DNA from: Citrus sinensis
Taxonomy: Eukaryota; Streptophyta; Magnoliopsida; Sapindales; Rutaceae
Direction of reading: 5' to 3'
Length of the DNA stretch: 64,000 nucleotides
Assembly (NCBI RefSeq): GCF_022201045.2
Contig: NC_068559.1
Location: 558,001-622,000 of the forward strand
Part shown: positions 55,901-64,000 of the stretch, one piece after another
Numbering within the stretch: the first letter of the stretch is position 1
Layout: each line of letters opens with the position of its first letter
Made by a program: the position numbers and the translations under genes
Notes under the pieces: model-generated
Seen by the model: only the letters and a program-made list of their open reading frames with translations
The model's database searches: none
Told to the model about the DNA's origin: nothing

Positions 55901-58457
55901 TGCCCAAGAACATGGACAGCAACGGCCATTTTGAATCTTTGATTACTTGTTCTTACATTGAATGCCTGAATATAAAAAATATCTGCTGCTTTCAGAAAAA
56001 ATCTCTGGTATTCTTGAATTTTCCCAGACAAGTAAACAGCTGCATAGTGCTGATATTGCGAGTCTAATGAAAGTAATCTGGGCCTAGATTTAGGACATAA
56101 TTTTTGCTGTTTTCTGCTTTTGCTGCTCTTTATTAATTGCTTAATTTTGATTGAGTTTTAATCGCTTTTTGCTGCTGTTTTACCTGCTAGTTCTGCTGTT
56201 TACTACTATTCTTTGCTACAGTTTTTGTTTCTATTTTTGTTGTTGTTTGTGTTGCTTTTTCTTTTTAATTTTTTGCAGTGTTTATTTATAATTTAATATT
56301 GTTAAGCAAACTTATTATAGAATCATAAAGAGGCAACAAACTTCAAGAACAAAGCATTCTCATATCATGAGGACTTGTGTGTGATTTATAGTAAAGAGCT
56401 AACAACTTTTATCGTTGCGCAAACGGAAAAAAAAAAAAAAATTCTAGTGCCGCGAGTCAAGTTATAGGACAAGAAATCAATGACAAACAAGTAGGGTTGA
56501 GTGATGAGTTGAAGAAGATAAAATTGCTCTGGGTAGTGCCACGCTCAAATTTTTTTAGTCTTTGTATGAGAACAGAGAAACATGAGTTGGACTTTTCTTT
56601 AATGGTAAAATTTAACTCATTCTATGGTTTATTAATGTCTAACTTATGAAATATAACTCATTTGAGCACTTGAAATTTGAGTAAGCTTTTTTGCAATTTT
56701 TTGTTATTTTAAATTCTGGACACTGTTTGATATTATGGGCTGTTATGGACATTGCTTCCATAAGAAAAATGAATATTGCTAACAAAAAGTGTTCTGTCTT
56801 TTGAATAATATTATGGGTTATATTTCTATTATTTCATTAAGCACTTGAAATTTTAGTATGTTTTCTCACAATATTTTTGTTATTTTTCTTGAAATAATAT
56901 TCATATTTCTTATATAAAAGAATAAGGGGGAAAAAGCACTTCTGATAAAAGCATTATAAATCTTGCCAAGTCATAGAGAATGAAACATTAACCTGGTGGC
57001 TAGTTTTTCAATGGTTAAACATATATGTGGTTTTATAATTAATTTAATAGTAAATATTAAAAAATTAACATAAAGGGTAAACTTTTCTAGATATTAAAAA
57101 AAAAAAAATCAATTCTTCTCCTTTAAAAATGGAATTCTCTATCCTTTCCTTTCTCCTTCTATTTTTTTCCCTTCCTCGCCTCTCCATCCCTTTCTAGCAA
57201 CCAAGCATAGCCTAATAGTTAATTTCTCTGCCCGTTGGGAATTTAATGGATTTCTTTCAAACCTATCCTCTTGTATTTTTTTAATGAGCTTTCGTGAAAT
57301 CTAATTGAAATTCGAATCAAAGTTTAAATTTTTCTTAAAATCCCTGTTGATGATTAGTGAATAATTTAAGGTGAAAATTTAATTTCAAGTTTCTTATTTC
57401 ATTATTGAGATTAATTTACAACCTATTTGATTAATTTCACATAAATATAGAATCTAGGAATAAATTTAGAGTCATGTAAATGGTTGAATTTGCTTAAAAA
57501 AAATGATTAAGGAAATTAAATGAAAAATCATACATGACTGAAAATCTCATCTCACAGTTAATTTTTCAATCAGGTTTATTAACCAAGTTCTTTAATAGAG
57601 GACTCTTTAACATGAAGAATGGAATCTTATGTTGTCTTTTTTTTTTTTTTTTTTGGGTTGAAATCGGAATGCTATGTTGTTAAAAAAGGCAAGAGTGGTT
57701 ACTTTGAATCAGGCTTGTAAGCGACTCTTTTTAGGTGTAAGTGTTCTCCTAATTTCTCTTCTTGTAGCATTGCCTGCTGCACAACTACTTTTGCCGTTGG
57801 ATACATCAGCATTGCAGCACCGTTTGATATATTAGTCCCAGTCCCGAATTTTTAGTAATGTACATAATTTATTGAGGCGACCATTTGGGGATCAGTAACC
57901 CCCAAAAAAAAAAAATTTAAAATTTTATAAAAGTTATATGTATTTTATTCAGAGTGAGATTATTGACATCGCGTATATATATATATATATATGTGTATAA
58001 ATTTATAATTTAGTCCGGCCTGATAAAGAATTCTGGCACTGTAGTCAATCGACAATTCTCTTATGTTGTCATTTGCACTGCTGAATTCATCAAAACTATA
58101 TCCACAAGTTTTTTTTTTTGAAGTCATTCACAATGTAATACGCATATGGGTTGGTTGGATCAAGTAAGAATTTCATTATTTTGAAAAAGGGAGAAAAAAA
58201 AAGGTGGGGTGGAAAAGAAACTTTTTGACTTTTTTTTGTTATTTTTTATTTTTCCAATGGACATTTTATTTGATTAGTAGTAAACCACTAAACCGGTTTT
58301 ACAAAAGCAGTTATAAAAAATTTAAAGTCTTTCTTAGTGGGGGCAAAGGAAGAAACAACTGTTTCCCACATGCACAATCACTAGGCTTAATTTTTGGCTT
58401 ATTAGATACATATTGTGAATAAGCCACCAGTTTGAAGTCACCAAAATTCAAAAACAA
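52906..58457. other. long gene-poor region
   Basis: The right flank of the hAT-derived gene should hold its 5' UTR and promoter. No protein-coding gene of a known family was found up to the thaumatin-like gene. A possible plus-strand transcript starts near 53830: an exon-like stretch ends CTCAACTTAG before GTGCGG, and a splice-acceptor-like site (CTGTGCAG) near 55878 precedes a 51-codon ORF at 55912-56067. An (AT)n tract occurs at about 57974-57992. Long T-rich stretches and poly-A/T runs are frequent. Confidence 0.45.
53480..53830. promoter_or_regulatory. GC-richer, ACCGG-rich divergent promoter candidate
   Basis: Within about 350 bases the ACCGG/CCGGT pentamer occurs repeatedly on both strands, together with GTTAACC blocks and a CACGTG G-box at 53626-53631. 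The stretch lies upstream of the hAT-derived gene on one side and of an exon-like sequence on the other. A decayed hAT-type repeat with similar motifs is an alternative reading. Confidence 0.35.
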
Positions 58458-59204
58458 ATGACAACTTCTTCGCATCTTCTCCGCTTCTGCTTCTTCTTCT
58501 TGTGTCTTTTTTGCTTCTCGTCGGCAGATGGGACTCAACTGATATTAGTAAACAACTGCAAGGAAACCATATGGCCTGGAATCCTAGGAACTGCTGGCCA
58601 CGAGACTCCCTATAATGGCGGTTTTGTTCTCTGCAGTGGGGAGCAAACAGTCCTCGAAGTTCCGGAAAAATGGTCAGGCAGAATCTGGCCAAGACAAGGC
58701 TGTTGCTTTGATGAAACGACAGGCAAAGGCTCATGCCAAACTGGGGACTGCGCCGGCCTTCGACAGTGTAAAGGACTTGGTGGTGTTCCCCCAGCCACAC
58801 TAGTAGAAATGACTCTGGGGACACAAGCGTCGGCCTTACATTACTATGATGTGAGTTTGGTTGATGGTTTCAACGTGCCTGTTTCAATGGCACCAATTGG
58901 TGGTGGTGCAGGCTGCGGAGTTGCCGCCTGTGAGGCTGATTTAAACATTTGTTGCCCTGCTAACTTGGCGGTGAAGAAACAAGGGAAACTGGTGGCTTGC
59001 AAAAGTGCCTGTGTCGCTGCAAAATCTGATAGGTATTGTTGCACTGGGGAGTTTGCAAATCCGAGAAGATGCAAACCTACTGTTTTTTCCCATCTTTTTA
59101 AAGCAATTTGCCCCAGGGCCTATAGCTATGCCTATGATGATTCTACAAGCCTTAAAACTTGCAGGGCTCCTCGCTATGTCATTACATTTTGTCCTCCTAA
59201 TTGA
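58458..59204 (+). CDS. Thaumatin-like / PR-5 family protein
   Basis: This intronless gene encodes 248 residues. The hydrophobic start (about 1-24) is a secretion signal. The mature part carries the family landmarks [76 protein letters not shown] and AYSYAYDD. The acidic-cleft REDDD residues are present (about R75, E117, D131, D136, D161). All 16 conserved Cys are found plus three extra ones (Cys59, one of 82/83, one of 165/166), giving 19 in the mature chain. The odd number leaves at least one Cys unpaired or pairing between chains. Members are induced by pathogens, fruit ripening or osmotic stress and often bind glucans. The start ATG is the first in frame and gives a good signal peptide. 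Confidence 0.94.
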   Translation: MTTSSHLLRFCFFFLCLFCFSSADGTQLILVNNCKETIWPGILGTAGHETPYNGGFVLCSGEQTVLEVPEKWSGRIWPRQGCCFDETTGKGSCQTGDCAGLRQCKGLGGVPPATLVEMTLGTQASALHYYDVSLVDGFNVPVSMAPIGGGAGCGVAACEADLNICCPANLAVKKQGKLVACKSACVAAKSDRYCCTGEFANPRRCKPTVFSHLFKAICPRAYSYAYDDSTSLKTCRAPRYVITFCPPN

Positions 59205-59851
59205 CGGATTAATGTATGGTTTCTGATGCTGTTTTCAGTTCTTGCTGCTGGATTTCTAATTCTGGTATAATTTTGTTGTTCACTTTGATATCAATGGAAG
59301 TTTTCTTGTTACTGAAAATGTTTAATAGAATCATAAAGCTCTCTCATCATTAGGCCTCAGCCCACTTGTTCAATGCTTAGTGGCTTCTTGTTTACACTGC
59401 ATTCCTGGACGTTAAGCATTTTCTAACAGCTTTCTGGAACTAATAACTTCGGTCTTGGGATCACAAAGGCCAGCATACCCCAAATCTCAAGAAGATACTT
59501 TAATAGTTCTCATTGATTTCTGTCGAAATCAAGGAATTTTAAATTAAAATTAAATTTGTTCTGTTAGGAATTTGATTATAGAGACTCGAAATATTATATA
59601 ATCAAAGTGAATCGCCGCCATTGACTAGACATAAACAATAATGCTAAGAAGAAACCTCCAATCCATTCCCTTTGATTCCAATAACACTTGGATACATATA
59701 AGTCAGACAACGAGGAAACTCCAGAAATTTTCTGATGGAACCTTTAAAGAAGGGAAACTGGAAAGAGTTTGATTCCAATAATACGTCATTATATATATAT
59801 ATGTTATTTTTTTTTTGCATGGATGATGGATTAGACTATTTTTTGAGACAA
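59205..59851. other. intergenic DNA between the thaumatin-like and SRG1-like genes
   Basis: The stretch contains the thaumatin-like 3' UTR and the promoter of the SRG1-like gene. The block near 59519-59720 resembles 61360-61620 upstream of the dead copy (for example GAATCGCCGCCATTGA against GAACCACCGGCATTGA), so the tandem duplication included promoter DNA. Confidence 0.55.
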
Positions 59852-61165
59852 ATGGATCCGGAAGTGGGGAATGGATGTGTACAAGAAGACGAGGAGTTGG
59901 GTTGGGGAAAATCTTTACCTGTGCCCAGCGTTCAGGAGATTGTGAGGAATGACTCTCTGTGTGTGCCTGAAAGATACATACAAGAACGCCAGAACAGGCC
60001 AGATTATCACTCTGAGGTCTCTTATGCTTCGTCCGAAATACCAGTCATAAACATGTCTTTGCTGGCCAATGGAGATAAAGATGAGCTAAGAAAATTTGAC
60101 ATCGCTTGCAAAGAATGGGGTTTCTTCCAGGTACATTCGACCGATGCAACAAATTGTGGTACTTAGTACACTGAAACATAATGGGTAATGCATCTTTTGC
60201 AGATAACAAATCATGGGATAGCAGAAACGGTGATACACAATATGAAGGACGCAATAGCAGCATTTTTTCAACTCCCTTTTGATGAGAAAAAGAAGTACAC
60301 AATGCCAGCCAATGATGTTCAAGGATATGGGCAAGGCTATGTAGTCTCAGAGCAGCAAAAGCTCGACTGGAGCGACGTCCTGTTCCTAGTGACCCTCCCA
60401 CCTTCAGTTAGGAATTTAAAGCTCTGGCCGGTCGCTTTGCCAGGTTTCAAGTATGTATAATCATTTCGAACATTCAGTGATCTCAAAAATTGATTCCATT
60501 TCTTATATTTGTTTCATAGGGAGTCGATAGATCAGTACTCTACAGAAATACGAAAGGTCACTGAAGAAATATTTGCCAAGCTGTCATTGCTGATGGGGAT
60601 GGATACAGATGGTCTAAAAATGTTGCATGGAGAGATGAAGCAAGCTACAAGAATGAATTACTATCCCACTTGCTCCAGACCTGAACTTGTCCTTGGTGTT
60701 AGTCCCCATTCAGATGCAAGCACGATAACCCTACTCCTGCAAGATGATAAAATCACTGGCCTCCAAATTAAGCATAAAGACAGCTGGATTCCTGTAAAAC
60801 CAATTCCAGATGCAATTGTCGTAAATATTGGCGATGTAGCTGAGGTAGTTAATGATATTTGCATAGAATTTTATCATTACTACTTTGAAATTAAAATTGT
60901 ATGCTTTTTGGCTTTTCAGGTTTTAAGCAATGGATTGTACAAAAGCGTTGAACACAGAGCTGTGACAAATGATAAGAAGGCAAGAATGTCAGTGGCCACA
61001 TTTGTGATCCCAAGTGAAGAAGTAGAAATTGGTCCTTTGGAATCAATGGTGGATGACAAACAATTCCCTAGAATGTACAGAAATATGAAGTATGTTGATT
61101 ATCTTAGACACACTTTAGAAAGGAAAATGGACGGCAAAGCTCACACTGAATATCTGAAGCTGTAA
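59852..61165 (+). CDS. SRG1-like 2-oxoglutarate/Fe(II)-dependent dioxygenase
   Basis: Four exons, 59852-60130, 60203-60450, 60520-60844 and 60920-61165, encode 365 residues, the typical SRG1 length. The N-terminal DIOX_N part has LPVPSVQEIVR, IPVINMSLLANG and the FDIACKEWGFFQ-ITNHG junction typical of the family. The catalytic core has the iron ligands His239 and Asp241 (SPHSDAS) and His296 (SVEHRAV), and Arg306-x-Ser308 for 2-oxoglutarate binding. NYYPTC lies at about 222-227. Enzymes of this subgroup oxidise or demethylate specialised metabolites and hormones; the substrate cannot be read from sequence. The start at 59852 (MDPEVGNG) was chosen because family members begin shortly before LPVPSVQE; earlier in-frame ATGs would add an unusual hydrophobic stretch. 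A dead tandem copy follows. Confidence 0.93.
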
Positions 61166-61715
61166 GTTGAATAATTGTTGCATGTTTACAAGCTCTGTAA
61201 CAAACGAATGAAAACAATGCAAAACGTCGGCCAATTTGTTATGTGACACTTTGCTGCTGCATCTCAGAAGATAAAACTAATTGATTTTAAGCTGGGTTAT
61301 GATATGATATGTAACCTTCATAGTTTAAGGCATAACGAAGTGTTAAAAAGAAATAAGTAAATCATGGAACAAATTGAATAAATTAACCAAAAATATTTGT
61401 CCTGTTAGGACTTTGTTTGGCTTAAATTTTTGACACAAAATTTGATATAATGAAAGTGAACCACCGGCATTGAAAAGAGAGAAATAAGAAGCTCGCTCCA
61501 AGGTGCCAATCCCTAAAACACCCAGCATTACTTCAGCTTGAGATTTTCAATATAGCAAGTCAGACAAGAAAAAAAGTATTGCATGAATTTTCTAATGGAA
61601 ATTAAAAAGAAGGGAAAGAGATAGACTACTAGACATTTGACTTTACAGAAGCAGTCTGCTTCTCAACTTAAGACTTAAGTGTCTAAGCACATGTTTTTGT
61701 ATATGAAAAACAAAA
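61166..61715. other. spacer between tandem SRG1-like copies
   Basis: The stretch holds the 3' UTR of the intact gene and promoter-like DNA related to 59519-59720. No separate gene is seen. Confidence 0.5.
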
Positions 61716-62970
61716 ATGGATCCTCTGAGAAATGACCCTCAGTCTGTGCCTTAAAGATACATACAAGATCAAAAGGACAGGCCACTTGATACTGAGTTCT
61801 ATCCAGCTTCATTGAAGCTACCAGTCATGGACTTCTCACTGGCCAGTGGAGATGAAGATGAGCAAAGAAAACTAGACGGTGCTTGCAAGGAATCGGGCTT
61901 CTTTCAGGTACGATATTCAACCAAATGAAAATGTATTATAAAACGTAACCCAGAATGCATTTTTTTTCCCCGGTAACAAATAATGGGATAGCAGAAACGG
62001 TGCCATGTGATATGAAGGCAGCAGTAGCAGCATTTTGTGAACTTCATTTGGATGAAAAGATGAAGTATGCTAGTGGCAGCTACAGTCTACAGATAGAGGC
62101 AAGGCTATGTAGTCTCAGAGCAACAAAAGCTCGACTAGTGTGATCTCGTATTCCTAATGACTCACCCTGTCAACCATGTAAGATCAGAAACTGAAGCTCT
62201 GGCCAGCCACAATACCAGGTTTCAAGTATGTGTTATCATTCTCTTGACATACAATGGATACAGTCATAGCTGGAAGACACTAGTTTCATTTCTAATATTT
62301 GTTGCAATAGGGATGCAGTAGCACAATACTCGGAAGAATACAAAGGGTGGCTGAGGAAGTACTTGCCAAGCTATCATTATTGATGGGAATGGATAAAGAT
62401 GGTCTTAAAATGTTACATAGGGAGATGAAACAAGCTGTGAGAATGAATTACTATCCAACTTGCTCAAGACCGGATCTTGTTCATGGTGTTAGCCCCCATT
62501 CTGATGCATGCACAATAACTTTTCTTCTGCTGGATGATGAGATCACTGCTCTACAAATTAAGCATAAAGATAAATGAATTCCCGTAAAACCAATTCCACA
62601 TACACTTCTTGTAAACATCGGCGATGATGCTGAGGTATTCAATAATCAAAAGATTGACTTCAAATAGGTTATAGGTGAGTAGAATTTTCTTAATGCAACA
62701 TTGACATTATAAATTTGTCGGGTTCTCCAGATTTGGAGTAATGGAGTGTACTGAAGCATTGAACAGAGAGCTGTAACAAATGAGGAGGAAGCTAGAATGT
62801 CAGTGTTAACCGCTGTGCTTCCATATAAAGTAGAAATCGGTCCAGTGGAAACAACGGTGAATGATGATCGGTCTAGAGTTCACAGAAACATTAAGTTTAT
62901 TGATTATCTTGGTCAATATTTAGATAGGAAAATGGAAAACAAAGCTCACACCGAAATTCTGAAGCTGTAA
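61716..62970 (+). pseudogene. SRG1-like dioxygenase pseudogene (tandem copy)
   Basis: All four exons of the neighbouring gene can be followed in order. Exon 1 has an in-frame TAA (61752) after MDPLRNDPQSVP. The acceptor before exon 2 reads CCCCG instead of TTGCAG. Exon 2 shifts frame after KMKYA, and the start of exon 3 is shifted. A TGA (62575) follows HKDK where the intact gene has Ser-Trp, and exon 4 has a TGA before SIEQRAV. The second iron-binding His is replaced by Gln there. Well-kept blocks such as KLSLLMGMDKDGLKMLH and RMNYYPTCSRPDLVHG show the duplication is not very old. It cannot encode an active enzyme. Confidence 0.9.
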
Positions 62971-64000
62971 GGTGAATAATTGCCAGCCGTGTTACAGTTT
63001 CTAAGCTATATCAATGACTGCATAAAACTAATCATGTATTGGCTTAATAATTAATGAAAAACTTTAGTTTGGTTTGTGATGTTTGATATTTCCATGGTTA
63101 AGGTACTGATATATCAGATCGATACCATATCATGTGCTAAAGAACAATATAATGGAACAAACAGAAATTAACCATACATAATTCTCTAGGATGAGGCTTG
63201 GCGGCGATATGAGGAATAAGTTCTTTAAACAAAGAGAAAACAATCCATACATTAGGAAAATTCCACAACTCTCCTAAACTCAAGCTCTCACTGCCTGATA
63301 ACATTTGTACAGTCACAATCACAATGCGCTACCTCCTCCCTTTTTACACCCTTAAAACTTGTACAGTAAAATTTAACTCTTCAGGGCATCAGTGTGTTCA
63401 CCATCTGAGCCTCAGCTAGCCTGATTCTAGGTATATCCTCAAACTAACAAATGTACAGCTTTAAGTACAAGCAACAATTTTATTTCCAATCAGCTCTAAT
63501 CTATCCAAAAAAATAGATAGAGCCAGTACCAGACATGGAAAGGAAAGAAGAAAGAAAGAGGCATTCATACTATCCTCAGTTAGCTGTACATTAACTTCCT
63601 TTCCTATGCCATCTATGCGGGATGTGGAGTCATAATGCTTATCCTCCTCTCTGCAAGAAGATTGAGCACATCATTTGAAAGTTCTCATATAATATGTAAG
63701 TAAAGGCACAGCACTAGTATTATCACATTTTCTCCTGTTAGTTACATATGCCCACAGCTGTGCTAAGATAGGAAAGGATTTATCAGACATAGGTAAAAAC
63801 AATAAACATAGTGTTATTCTCTGCTACTGACCCCAGAGATTTTTTAGATTTAACAATTTGTGCATTCATTAGACAAGTGTGTGTGAAAAGATAACAAAGC
63901 CAGGGACATGCGTATTTCTAAACCTGTTTTATAGTATAAAAAGAGTTCCTATTTTTATTCAACCTGCAAGTATGACTTTGACTCACTGAATTGAATGAAG
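62971..64000. other. right edge of the window; possible 3' end of a minus-strand gene
   Basis: On the minus strand a splice-acceptor-like TTCTTGCAG ends at 63653. It is followed by a short reading (ERRISIMTPHPA, then TAG near 63614) that could be the last few codons of a gene lying mostly beyond the window, with its 3' UTR extending leftwards. The evidence is weak, and no family is recognised. Confidence 0.3.

Noticed and set aside
58438-58824. 128-codon minus-strand ORF opposite the thaumatin-like gene
   Set aside because: It is antisense to conserved Cys-rich coding sequence and has no family resemblance.
1-64000. tRNA and rRNA genes
   Set aside because: I looked by eye for the B-box motif GGTTCGANNCC within a foldable context and for rRNA-like stretches and saw none. 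A covariance-model scan would be decisive.
1-64000. retroelements with coding regions (LTR elements, LINEs)
   Set aside because: No reverse transcriptase, integrase or capsid-like reading was recognised in any frame. Only the fragmentary dispersed repeat around 46390-48012 might be related to small terminal-repeat elements.

Overview
The window is nuclear DNA from a flowering plant, almost certainly a woody core eudicot. The evidence is GT-AG introns, AT-rich intergenic DNA, a chloroplast Rubisco activase, a thylakoid lumen protein, an L-type lectin receptor kinase, LOB and AHL regulators and an SRG1-type oxygenase. The protein sequences look Citrus-like to me, but that is an impression, not a search result.

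Layout from left to right: (1) a DUF604 glycosyltransferase-like gene (1674-5410, +) converges on a thylakoid lumenal 15 kDa pentapeptide-repeat gene (5752-8222, -). (2) A gene-poor stretch holds two non-autonomous DNA transposons, then an AHL15-like AT-hook gene (14932-15948, +). (3) A 1000-bp hAT-type element with a perfect 8-bp target duplication (18802-19801) carries a captured, truncated calmodulin-like gene. (4) F-box relics (21758-23607) precede the 1414-residue chloroplast/mitochondrial FGAM synthase (25507-29855, +). (5) An LBD gene (31036-31805, -) and the seven-exon Rubisco activase gene (35351-37607, +) follow. (6) A repeat-rich stretch precedes an intronless lectin receptor kinase (42733-44829, +). 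(7) A repeat cluster (45863-49765) contains a hAT element inside a hAT element inside a dispersed repeat, an F-box fragment and a segmental duplication whose second copy carries a 125-bp MITE. (8) A hAT-transposase-derived, apparently domesticated gene (50132-52905, -) is followed by a long gene-poor stretch, a thaumatin-like gene (58458-59204, +), and a tandem pair of SRG1-like dioxygenase genes, one intact (59852-61165) and one dead (61716-62970).

The genes do not form a pathway. Three make plastid proteins (Rubisco activase, lumenal protein, FGAM synthase). Two are transcription regulators (AHL, LBD). Two are typical defence or surface proteins (lectin kinase, thaumatin-like). Exon structures were worked out by hand from splice sites, reading phase and family conservation. 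The most unusual content is the density of non-autonomous hAT-type elements with checkable target duplications: one carries a gene fragment, two are nested, and a domesticated hAT transposase gene lies in the same window. I did not find a convincing wholly new biological system.
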